This document shows, in pieces, positions 49,590 through 60,128 of a stretch of 64,000 nucleotides of DNA; position 1 is the first letter of the stretch; each line of letters begins with the position of its first letter. The notes beneath the pieces were generated by a model, which was not told the origin of the DNA, ran no database searches, and saw nothing but the letters and a program-made list of their open reading frames with translations. Source of the stretch: Alnus glutinosa (Eukaryota; Streptophyta; Magnoliopsida; Fagales; Betulaceae); NCBI RefSeq assembly GCF_958979055.1, contig NC_084887.1:33396620-33460619 (forward strand). The letters are read 5' to 3'. A program made the translations under genes and the position numbers.

Positions 49590-51190
49590 TTACTTGAGCC
49601 ATTTGATGAAGTTTTTGAAATTCTTTGAAGAATGACCACCTTCTGCCCTGGTTTTCAATATGATTTCTTTAAGCTCCAGCGCTCTTGCTCTTATAGATTC
49701 ATTGCTAATCATTTGCTCCACCTTCTTCGCCACTTCGCCCCGCAAAACGAGTCCATTTTCAGCCAGGTCAAAACCCAGTCCAACCTTCCACTCATCACAA
49801 ATATAGCTCTTGTCAAGGAACTGGTCAATGAACTGAGGCCAACACAAAAAAGGGACGCCATTGGTGATACCTTCTGTGACGGAATTCCAGCCGCAGTGGC
49901 TAATAAAACAAGCAACGGCAGGGTGAGCTAAGACCTTTGTTTGAGGTGCCCAGTCGACAATCTTGGTACATGCTCCTTGACCTTGAGATTCATCTGGAAA
50001 TGCATTCTTCGCCCTATCGATGTTTCTTTGATCCACCACCCACAGGAAAGGCCTATTGATGAGGCTAAGTCCAAGAGCTAGTTCTTGGAATTGGATAGGG
50101 TCCAAAGTTGCATAGCTACCAAAGGAAATATATATGACTGAACGAGATGCTTGTTGGTCGAGCCAGTTGAGGCAAGATGAGTCTTCTTGCCGGAATTGTC
50201 CAGTTTGGTCGTTTTCTAGTAGTGGACCAATGGCCAAGAGCTTTGGAAACAAGTCAAATGATGCCGGCTCAAGCTCATAAGCTGTGTTACAAAGCCACCA
50301 ATCTGCTATAGTTTGCAAGCTTCCGCGTTTCGTGCGATATAATGAAATAAACTCTAGCTTCTGCGTGGTTGGATCAGGTATCGCGGCCCATGGAAGATTT
50401 GTTGTTTCGAAGGCAGGAATGCCCGGCGACAGTTGAATCAGCTCTACTTTTTAGGTTGAGAATCCTTAGCAAGGTGAAAGAAAGATATTTGAATCACTAC
50501 TACTGGTGGAAATTCCTGTTGAAAGTAATTAATCTTTCCCAAATACAACTATATTTATCAAGACAAATAAGTCTTATTCCAGGATTTGGCAAAATATTAA
50601 TTGATTAGACGAAGTGACATGCATGGTCTAACAAATTAATTGAAGGCTTTTGGCCAAAATCAGAGAGATATACATAGTAAAGTAGTCTTACCATCACCGT
50701 TTAGAATCCCATCATCAATCAGCCTTGGCATGCTCATTAGCAAGGCCGAAGAAGCAGCTACCGTAGACCAAAAGATAGCTCCTCTAATTCCCATCTTATC
50801 GGCGACTTCCACGGCCCAACCCATCGCCCCATCGGCCAGAATACATGTAATATTGTTAATATCACCAGTACCATTTGATGCATTAATGCCTTCTACGAGC
50901 TCCTCAAGCCTTGCTGGCACGGTACGCAATAAGGCTTCCATTGCCTTGCCCAGATCATTTCTTTCGTCATCACTATCCAAGCCACCTGGGATAGACACGA
51001 GATTAATGTCTGAATCCATGAGGCTGCCCTCCTCAGGCATTGAACTCACTACACGCTTGTGAATGTACTCCATGTTTACAAATGTGATTTTGAGGCCATG
51101 TTTTGCCATTTGTCGAGAGAAACGCATTAGGGAGTTCACATGGCCTTGTGCTGGAAATGGTAGGACCAGAACATGGCCGATGCCGGCCAT
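49590..51190 (-). CDS. UDP-glycosyltransferase, UGT83A1-like (copy B), with a doubtful intron acceptor
   Basis: Exon 1 is 51190-50692 (MAGIGHVLVLPFPAQGH, catalytic-type His17). Exon 2 ends at the stop at 49590. If exon 2 begins at 50464, as in copy A, codon 5 of the exon is TAA. However, AG sites 18 and 21 nt downstream (exon starting near 50446 or 50443) keep phase and skip the stop, giving about 450 residues. The C-terminal half is intact: FGSYATLD, RPFLWVVDQRN, and a full 44-residue PSPG box from WAPQTKVL to CWPQFIDQ with the HCGWNS core, the UDP-sugar donor site of family-1 glycosyltransferases. Such enzymes glucosylate small acceptors in the cytosol; the acceptor is unknown. About 80 bases before the box, QGQGACT replaces the usual loop. 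Confidence 0.75.
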
Positions 51191-51504
51191 GTCTCTCTCT
51201 TTCTCTTTGTTTGTGTGAGAGAGAGATAGAGGGGGACCGGAGAAGGAGTTACAAAAAAACTTCTCCGAAATATTTTTGCCCGCTTGTTTGGGATGAGCGT
51301 TTTGAACTTCTAGCTTGCAGGTGATATTTAGAGGGAGCTTGCGCACGGTTTTGCTTTGGTACGTACAATTTCTCAAAAGAGACTTCAAATGTTTGCTACA
51401 AAGATATTAACGGATAAATTAATACACTCGTAAATGGTTTTGAAGCCGCAGAAAAGCTTGAGAAGAGAGAATTCAGCCACTATTCTCTTAACCTCACGTT
51501 CATA

Positions 51505-51720
51505 TATACTTTTTTCTTTTTATAGAAAAATTCAGGCTTTCATTAACTAAAAAAGAGACGTATGTCTTGCTCTTGGCAAGTATAATACTTTAAAAAAAAA
51601 TAGGACTCTTCTCCATCCAAACTTTGTCTAAAGATTAATAAAAAGTTGCTTTCCCTATACATTGAGCTGCTTCGTTAGCTTCCATTTTAACATGCCCTAC
51701 ATACAAACTAAGATTGAAAA
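51505..51720 (-). pseudogene. LINE RNase H-domain 3' fragment
   Basis: Minus-strand translation gives VGHVKMEANEAAQCIGKATF, a stop, then SLDKVWMEKSPIF and a few residues ending near the element's 3' UTR. This is the typical C-terminus of plant LINE RNase H-like domains (..NEAAHxLAKxA...VWMEExP). It is truncated at both sides and not functional. Confidence 0.65.
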
Positions 51721-51839
51721 CCTTTCAACATATATAGTTATGATATTTTCAATCAATTGTCCATACCGACTCTAACAAGAACCCTTCTACCCACAAAATT
51801 GTGCATGCATTGATGCATGAATGCATGCACAGTTTTCAA

Positions 51840-51847
51840 AGCATGTC
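51840..51847. repeat. hAT target-site duplication, left
   Basis: AGCATGTC immediately before the TAGGAG terminus; identical to 56072-56079. Confidence 0.93.
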
Positions 51848-54800
51848 TAGGAGTGTAAACCCGGAGCGGATTTTCGGATATTAGGTGAAAATCGGGAACC
51901 GGCTCCGGGTCCCCGGGTTTTTTGTTTTCAACACCCGGCCCCGGACCCGGGTACCCCGGGTATCCAAGATACCCGGATAACTGGTTTTACTTGGGTACCC
52001 AGATAAAACCGGTTATCCGGTCCGGGTGTTATTTAAAAAAAAATAAAAAATTATTTTGGACTTATTTTAGCATTGGACCTACTTTTTTTCAACTCATTTA
52101 AACATTTTTATACCAGTAATGCCCAGAAGCAACACTAGAAAGTTTATGCAATGCTTCATTGGAGCTAGCTTCCATATCTTTCACTGCAGTGCTCGGGCTT
52201 TTATACTCAAACAGGAAGGAGACAAAAAAAAAAGTTAAATGTTTTTGGTTTTTGTTAATGAAATAACTATAAGTTACATGTTTTTGTTAGTGAAATAACT
52301 AGAATTATCAACATAAATGAGTGATATCTGTGCCACTTAGGGCAGAGACAATTATCAACATAAATGAAATATCAACTAATCCACGCTAAAAAACAATATA
52401 GCCAGTTAGCCACATTTGGCAACATCATACACCAACATAATTAAAAAAAAAAAACAATAATGCAAATATAAACATATTACAAATTACATATTAAAAAAGT
52501 TCAAACCCAAAAGTTCATAAACAATAAACATACTAAAAGAGTTCATAACCAAAAGTCCATAAACATATTAAAAAAGTTCAAACCCAAAAGTCCATAAACA
52601 TATTAAAAAAGCTCATAACCAAAAGTCCATAAACATATTAAAAAAGCTCATAACCAAAAGTTCATAGAATCATAAACATATATTAAACATATCCCAGCAT
52701 GGTCCGATTTTTGGCTTTTTGTAGCTTTGCTCTCAATCATCTATAACTACAATAGAAGGAAAAAAAAGAAAAGAAAAAGAGAATTAGTTAAATGAATAAA
52801 TAACTAAAATAAATTAATAATAATGAAAACTAAAATGAATTTATAAACATTTACCATACTCATCAAATATTTCAATAAAATTCTCATACTCCAAGTCTTC
52901 ATTGCTCTTTAACCAATCTTGTGTGCAAACTAAGGCCTCAACTGTCAATGGAGATAAAGAACTCCTAAAGGGATCCAATATGCGTTATCCGTTGCTGAAT
53001 GCAGACTCAGATGCAACTGTAGAAATAGGAATGACCAATATATCACGGGCTATCTCTGCGAGGATAGAATATTTAGGTGCATTAACCTTCCACCAAAGTA
53101 AGATGTCAAATTCATTTGTTGATGCTTCACACCTATCCAAAAAATAACGATCCACCTCCGACATACACTCCGAGTTGTTCTCTTCCTCAAGGTGTTTGAT
53201 GAAAAACTTCATATATTTCGTCTCTGTAAGTGCATCATCATCATCATCATCAACACTAACATCTATAGAAGTAACACTTGAGCTTTCCACACCCGCATCA
53301 AGGTTAGACAAACGCCTCCCATATAACTTATCGTATTGCTCCCACAAACGGTTCAAGAGGTCTTTCACATTTGTCTTGATTTGTTTCGCCCAATCAAGGC
53401 CACTGCATTGTACCAAGTAATATTTTAATGCCTTCCACTTGGTACGCGGGTCAAGAACATGAGCAATATACAATAATAAGTTAATCCTTTCCATAGTCCC
53501 CCAATACTTTTCATATTTTTTTTTCATATCCCAACTCACTGCACTAAGGATAGGATTACAACTCATACACCCATCGGACAATGTCTTTATAATAATACAA
53601 AGTTGAATGAAATATGAGTTGGAGGGGACATGAATTGAATTAGAAAACTTCAATGTGGCTTCATAAAAAGGTTTCAAAAACTTCACAAATTCCCTAGCAT
53701 TTTTCCACTCATCATAGCTAAGAACAACAAAAGGATTACCATCTTCCTCCCCAAGTCGAGTAAAAGCTTTTTCGTACTTCTCAGCCGCACTCAACATTAA
53801 GTATGTAGAATTTCATCTTGTTTGAACATCTAGACACACTGTCTTCGTACATTGAATTTTTTCACACTTTATGCACTCTTTAAACCTTGCCATTCTCTAT
53901 GGTGAAGACCTCACAAATTTCACTGCGTTCCTAATATTAGAAACACAATCACCCAATCCTTTCAAGCCTTCATTTACAATAAGATTTAATATATGAGCGG
54001 CACACCTCATGTGAATGAATTCACCTCCCAAAATAGAACCTCTCTTGTCCTTCAACTTCCTTTTCATATAATCAATCGCCACATCATTGACTGTTGCATT
54101 ATTAGCTGTAATAGTGAACACAGATTCAATCTCCCATTCTATCAATGTATTTTTGAACATTCTTCCAATATTTTCACCCTTATGACTTGAAATCAAGTTA
54201 AACTTGATTATTTTTTTATGCATTCTCCAACTAGAATCTATGTAGCTAGCGGTAACAACCATGTAGTTTAAATTTTGAAGAGATGTCCATGTATCAGTAG
54301 TGATGCAAATTCTTTTACTCCTCAAAGAAGCCTTCAATTTAAGTTTTTCTTCCTCATAAAGTTTTATGCAATCTTTTTGTAGAGTAATGCGACATGGTAA
54401 ATTGAACCTTGGTTCAATACCATTTATCAATTCTCTAAACCCACAACTCTCCACATGCCTAAAAGGTAATTCCTCCATGATGAAATATTGAACAACCAAC
54501 TTCCTTATTTTAATCGGATCGTACTTCACAAATCCTAGTTGGGTGGTATGGCAACTACCGTTCTCTGACATTTTTTTAAATGACTGTTGCAAGAGAGTTT
54601 GACCTTTGGGTACATTGGATTTTTCCAAATCTCTAAGTGGAGAGGTTGGACAGTTATAGGTAAGGTGGTTCTTCAAAGCAGAAGTGACATGTCTCCAGTG
54701 ACACCCTAACATCTTATTGCAATATTTGCATGCTGCCTTAGGCTTTTCCTTGTCAATTGGTGTCACTTTTGTAAAGTGCAACCATACTTTTGACCGATTC

Positions 54801-56071
54801 ATAGCTTGTGGTTTGTTTTTGGAGGGATCCAATTCGGTTTGCAAGGAAGACGAGGAGGTTTCAACATTTGTAGTTGGAGGCTTGTCATGTGACTCATTGA
54901 CATTTTCCATAATAGGCCTAGTTGGAACATAAAAACAATATTACACTTAATAGTACTAACTATACAATTAAGAGCCATAATAATATAAAATAACATTAAC
55001 GACATAATAATACAAAGTTTCTTGCAGTTATATTCATCAATAATATGAAGAACATGCATAAATTTAATTGTTTAAAAAAAAAAAAAAAAAAAAAAAACCT
55101 AAATTTCAAATTGAACTAGCATTTTTTCAATACTGTTTACCCACAAAACCTAAACAATTTAATGTAGTGTATGAATCATAATCCATCACACAATAGATCA
55201 GTTTATTTATTGTCGTAGAAGACCCATATCAAAAAATGATGCAATTTTTTTTAATAAAAGTCGACTATTAATATCAAACAGATTATCAAGTACTCAAGTA
55301 GATGAAATATCATACTTAAAAAAAAAAAAAAATTAGAGAAAAAAACCTGATCTGACTATCTGAGGATCTCCTTCAAATAGACAAATATCCTTCAAATATT
55401 TGCTTGTTCTGCTTCAAAAATACAAAATCTGAATAGAAACAGAGTGAACGTGAAGACTGAGTGACGAGTTAGAAGAAGAACTAAGAAGAAGAAGAAGAAC
55501 TGAAGAAGAAGGCTGGACCGGCTGGTTACCTGGTAGGCGGCGAGTCAGCGAGGAGTTGGTGACGGTCAGCGAGGAGTCGGCGAGGAGTGGCGAGCGGCTG
55601 AACAAGTGAAGGGTAGACTTTTTCAGTTTCAACGTGATGCGGTGAATCAGTGATGGAGAGTGAAATGGAGAAAGAGATAAGATGATTCAAACTCTCAGAG
55701 AAGTTGAGCGGCGGCAGAGTTTTGAATCTTTTGATTTTTGAATGGATTTTTGACTTTGTCTAAAGGTGAACTTGAGCGGGGGCAATGAGCAAAATTGAAG
55801 GGTCTTTGACTCTTCAATTTTGATACTTGAAATGATAGGGCAACAAAGCTTTAGGAAAATGACGAAATGCTCCTCCTCCTTCCTAAGCCGTGTAGTTTTA
55901 GGATAAAAGGACAGGGGGTAATTTTTATTTTTTTAATTAATTAACTTACCCGGAGCCAGATACCTGGGTATAACCAGGATTTTTTGAAATAAATACCCAG
56001 CTCTGGCTCCGGGTACCCAGATCCGGGTAATGCCCGGATCCGGTTATATCCGGTCCGGATTTACACCCCTA
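51848..56071 (-). mobile_element. Complete hAT transposon with TIRs and perfect 8-bp target-site duplication
   Basis: The left end starts TAGGAGTGTAAACCCGGA and the right end, reversed, reads TAGGGGTGTAAATCCGGA. Subterminal DNA on both sides is filled with short motifs related to CCGGGTA and ACCCGG, as in hAT elements where these bind transposase. AGCATGTC flanks the element exactly on both sides (51840-51847 and 56072-56079), the 8-bp duplication expected of the hAT superfamily. Length is about 4.2 kb. The single transposase gene runs on the minus strand and is broken (separate entry). An internal poly-A run sits near 55073. Confidence 0.93.
52841..54910 (-). pseudogene. hAT (Ac-like) transposase with in-frame stops
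   Basis: One reading frame covers MENVNESHDKPPTTN to the final YGKCL (about 690 codons) with three in-frame stops: TAG after VKFVRSSP, TGA at the Trp of TRWNST (53810 region), and TAA after ESAFSNG (at 52985). Domains in order: BED-type zinc finger (WLHFTKV, then CKYC and HWRHVTSALKNH) at residues ~40-90; the RNase H-like catalytic core with ITTDTWTS, FTITANNATVNDVAI and MRCAAHILNLIV; YEKYWG and LDPRTKWKAL; and the C-terminal hAT dimerisation segment (FDILLWWKVNAPKYSILAE, IPISTVASE). It binds TIRs and excises and inserts by a cut-and-paste route in intact relatives; this copy should be non-autonomous. Confidence 0.9.
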
Positions 56072-56079
56072 AGCATGTC
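56072..56079. repeat. hAT target-site duplication, right
   Basis: AGCATGTC immediately after the ..ACACCCCTA terminus; identical to 51840-51847. Confidence 0.93.
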
Positions 56080-57399
56080 CCTCTAATATTACTCATTGGA
56101 TCTCTCTAAAAAAAAAAAAAAAAAAAATCCCTTATATTACTTAGAGAGAGAGAGAGATAATAAAAAAATAAATAAAATAAATAAATAAAAACCAAAATCA
56201 AAATTTGCAGCTCCAATGCGTAGTCAATCATCTTGGTAACTCCCACTGGCCCATGAAAAAAATATGCCTAGTGTTGATCGTATCCTTATAATCTATATAA
56301 GTATCCGGCCAATTGCTAAAAAAAACAAAGTCGGTAGACATTTTATAGCATTTAATGAGATTAGAATACAAATTAAACGGCCAGCGAAAATGACTTCCAT
56401 AATAATACAAAAGTACTTCAAATAACAAATTTGTCTCTTCCATCTTTCTTTATCTATTCTTTATATATATATATACCCCGTGTCACCTAACAAATTAATA
56501 AATTAGTCATCTCTCTACATTATACAATTAATGTCTTGGAGGATCTTTAAGTTTATTCCTCTTATAATTAAAATAAAATATAAAACTTCAAATTTTTTAA
56601 AGAAAAAGACATACTTTTTTGAATGGAGGCTTTGCTGAGATCTGGTCCTAAATAAGTTTTGTTCAATCTCTCTGTTGCTCTATTTTGGCAAATCTTAAAG
56701 TAGGGAGAGCTTATCGATCATCTTACGGCAAAATCATAAACACCAGAAACGTACTAAATAGAAACAGAAAAACCAAATTATATACGTACACTATTGCATG
56801 TAATAAAGAAGATTGAATTCTAGCACCTAATAATTGAAAGTGCGATGAAGACGCGATCCTCGATCTATTTGCCAAGACGTACGTACAGTTGAGCCTTTTT
56901 GATTTCTTTGGCAAGACATTTTTTCTGACAACGTGAGTTTCATTTTCTTTTTCTTTTTTAAAAAATGATTAATTTTTTCTCATCGTCCTTTTCTCTTCAT
57001 CTAATTTTTCAAAATTACCGTCGGATATATGGGACCGTGTGTATCTCACACATATGACCTCACAGATCTAATAGTGGTTTTGAAAAATAGGAGGATGGGA
57101 GAGGGACCGGGAAAAGATATATAACACGTCTCTTAGCTTCTTTCTTTCTTTTAGGTATTACACTTCACGATTTTAAACACTTTATTGGAATACTATTTTA
57201 AACAAGAGACGTGTTATACATCATTCCTTGTTCTTTTCTCATCCTCTCATATTTTTAAATTACTATTGGATCTGCGGGGTCTATGTATGAGATAATATGC
57301 CCCCCCCCACAAATTCGATAGTAATTTTGAAAAGTGGGAATAAGATGGGAGAAGGACAAGAGAAGTAAATGAATCATTTTTCTTTGAACAAACTTTTGT

Positions 57400-57690
57400 T
57401 CTTCATAAATATTTAGCTAAAATTAAAAGATTATGTAACCCAATTTGTGTATTCGTAAATAATATTAAAGAAATTAACTTTTATTATTAATTATTTATAA
57501 ATTTTTTAATAAAAAACGTTCTTCATAAATACATATAGTCAACAATAAAAGATTACGTAACCCAATTTGTGTATTTGTAAATATTTTTATAGAATAATAT
57601 ATAGAATACTATTTTAAGCAAACATTTGTTCTTCACAAATATTTGGCCAAAAATAAAATATTATGTGACTCAATTTGTGTATTCATAAAA
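57400..57690 (+). repeat. Threefold imperfect tandem repeat
   Basis: Blocks with ttcataaatatttagcta, then aaaagattatgtaacccaat and tttgtgtattcgtaaata, recur at about 57400, 57520 and 57625 with moderate divergence. Function unknown. Confidence 0.65.
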
Positions 57691-57796
57691 CGACACTCCC
57701 AGTCAAAGTATTACCCAATAATATTGGGGTGACACCGGGCAGGACCTCATGCAGAGAAGAGAAAACCCATGAACGCGCGTAAAGAAAAAGAATAAT

Positions 57797-57923
57797 GGTA
57801 GTTGTACACCAAGTGTACAACAAATGTACAACACCCCTTCACAAGGGGTGGCTCCCACACACTGTGGGGTCCACTCCTTGTGAAGGGGTGTTGTGCATTT
57901 GTTGTACACTTGGTGTACAACTA
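57797..57923. mobile_element. Short palindromic MITE
   Basis: The sequence is almost one long inverted repeat: agttgtacaccaagtgtaca at the left, tgtacacttggtgtacaact at the right, with caccccttcacaagg against ccttgtgaaggggtg nearer the centre and a small loop (about 20 bases). No target-site duplication is evident. Confidence 0.8.
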
Positions 57924-58374
57924 TCACTCCCCTTGTGAATTGGGGATCGGGTGATCATCTGCACTACCAAACATGAACATCTCAATTTTGACAGGCCTCA
58001 ATCCGAGATTGCATTGTTTCAAGTTCTTTTAGTTTCACCAACAAATGGTGTGATCGATCAATTGAGATAAAATGGTACAGTAGCTAGCTTTTTTGGGTTA
58101 ATTAAGGTGGGTGGTTTAAGAAATCACCAACATATATATCAACTAAATCAAAAGGGCAAATAAGCATTAGAAACCGAACCAAACTTTTTGATTGGTTCAA
58201 TAATTATTTGCAAATAATAATAATAATAATATAAGATTGGTTCAATAATTTGCACACCCTTATATGCACACGTGTACGTCCTAATTATTTGTATATAACA
58301 ATTAATGTCACTTGTAAGTAATTATGACGGGTTAGGATTTTATTGTAGCTAGTAGGAAAGATTGATATAAAAAT

Positions 58375-58538
58375 GAGATATGATTCTCCACCACTTAAAT
58401 ATACAACTTTTCACCACCTTGTCTATGTGGCAAGGTGGTCTTCTATTAACTTTGGAGTTTTTTTTTTTTTTTTTAAAAAATAAAATAAAGTGGGGGTGGT
58501 GAAAAGTTGTATATTTAGGTAGTAAAAAATCATTTCTC
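58375..58538. mobile_element. MITE with perfect 9-bp target-site duplication (Mutator-like)
   Basis: TATAAAAAT flanks the element exactly (58366-58374 and 58539-58547). The ends are inverted: gagatatgattctccaccac at the left, against taaaaaatcatttctc at the right. Long matching arms follow (ttaaatatacaacttttcac and gtgaaaagttgtatatttag). 164 bp, no open frame. A 9-bp duplication fits the Mutator superfamily. Confidence 0.88.
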
Positions 58539-58637
58539 TATAAAAATATCAAGTAATAGACATTGACTATTGAAACACATGGCTAGCTACAATAATCAAA
58601 GTAATACTAACAACATTAATAATAATCCCCTTTTTTC

Positions 58638-58677
<40 letters not shown>

Positions 58678-60128
58678 CTGCCAATAGTTACTACATAACT
58701 AATTAACTCTGCTGTAAAAATCAGCCGCTTCTCTCTCGATAAAATCTAGCCGCCAAGGAGTCCTCGTTCTTGCCGGTTTGAGGGGGGAGGGGGCTTGCCG
58801 CCCGACTCCTTGTTTGTTTGTCGTTCCTGTTATTTCGTCCAACCTTGGGCTACTATCTTTTCTTCTCTCTCAGTGTCATTCTATGAAACCAAGAGGTGAA
58901 TGTATTATTCTCTAATCATTATGAGGATTGAGAGTTTGTGGTGTTTCAATCTACTAATGAGTTGTATGGGTAAGGCGCCAACGGCCACCCAATGAAAACA
59001 AAACGTGTCTCTTGATTTTTTTGGTTTGGTTTTTAGGTCGCATCATTGAAGTTAGATCCATGCTTCCCCCTCAATCTGTGCATGACACACGCCTCTCCAT
59101 GGTATTCGCCGTCGTCCTCCATCTCTATCGCCACCAAGCGTGCTCTTCTCAGCCGGCCGTGCACCGGAGCGTGGTGTGCACACGCCAGCGAGTGCTCCTC
59201 ACTCACCGGCTCGTAATGGCCCTTCCTCCTCTTCCAATTCACGGTTGGTGATTTCCGGTGGTTTCGATGGTTCTCTGATGGAGAGAGGTCTTCTAGTGAG
59301 GGCGCGTGGTCTACACACGCAGTCATTGGCGATTCCCTGTGCTCTTCTTAGCCGACTAGTGTTGTGATCTTGTTTTATTATGTTCTGTTTTTTTAAGTTT
59401 TTGTTATGTTGTCAACTTTTGCAGCCTGCTATGGTAGATTTTAAATCTAAATTAGATTGTATTGGTTTTTTTAGATCAGAATCTGCACTCTCTTATCTTC
59501 TCTAGTGGAGTTTATGTGTAAAGAGAGACTTTTACTGTTGTCCATCTGCGCCTAAGCAGATGCTCCCAAGTCAAAATCTAGTCTTTGACTTTGTTTTTAG
59601 GGCGTCTTTTGTGCCCCTAATTAATTACTCCCACTGACCCTTTGAGTCTCGTATTATAATGAATGGTTTCTTTGTTCAAAACTCTGCTGTGAAAAAATAA
59701 CCTTTACAGTTGATAACAAGGATGAAAGAGGCCGAGCAAATCCCAGCCAGAAGATCCGGCCAGTACTTTAATATTTAAACAAATTTGTCAACATCAGGTG
59801 GGTTCATCATAATTTCAAACCTAACCTGGATGGCCATTGTTTTAGCATTTTAGGCGTTAACAAATTATATATTCTCATGACAACGCAGAATATGCTTGCA
59901 TTTCATAATAATATATGCTCAAAATGAAGTTATTCCCTGGGAATTATAGATAATGTCAATAGAGAGAAACATAAAGACAACCGCAATAGACATTGCACGC
60001 CAATAAACATATATAGCAATGAGTCAGCAATGAGCACTACATAAAAGTGACATGAACTTGAGTTTAAGTGTCCAAAACAAGTGTAAATATCACATGAATC
60101 TGCAAAGCAAAAGAAAGAAAGAAGTAGA
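58539..60128. other. UGT C upstream region with an unexplained GC-richer block
   Basis: A poly-T tract (about 58641-58677) is followed by CT-rich DNA. A GC-richer block at 58960-59370 opens frames on both strands but shows no domain; it could be the 5' part of a LINE or an LTR. The last ~150 bases are the UGT C leader/promoter. Confidence 0.45.
58641..58677. repeat. Poly-T tract
   Basis: Nearly forty consecutive T, possibly the reverse-strand tail of a retroposed sequence. Confidence 0.8.

Larger units (their letters stand above)
51191..51847. other. UGT B promoter side and junction with the hAT element
   Basis: The first ~200 bases include the leader of UGT B; the frame stays open 66 codons upstream of the chosen ATG, but UGT family starts favour MAGIGHV. 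A LINE fragment (51505-51720) and the left target-site duplication of the hAT element (51840-51847) close the stretch. Confidence 0.5.
56080..58374. other. AT-rich intergenic region between the hAT element and UGT copy C
   Basis: Poly-A/T and GA runs, diverged ~100-bp direct repeats around tttgttcttcayaaatattt and acccaatttgtgtattcgta (three rounds between 57400 and 57690), and the palindromic MITE at 57797-57923. No open frame with domain content. Confidence 0.5.

Noticed and set aside
59012-59367. Overlapping frames on both strands in the GC-richer block
   Set aside because: No domain, no splice or family evidence; kept only as an unexplained block.
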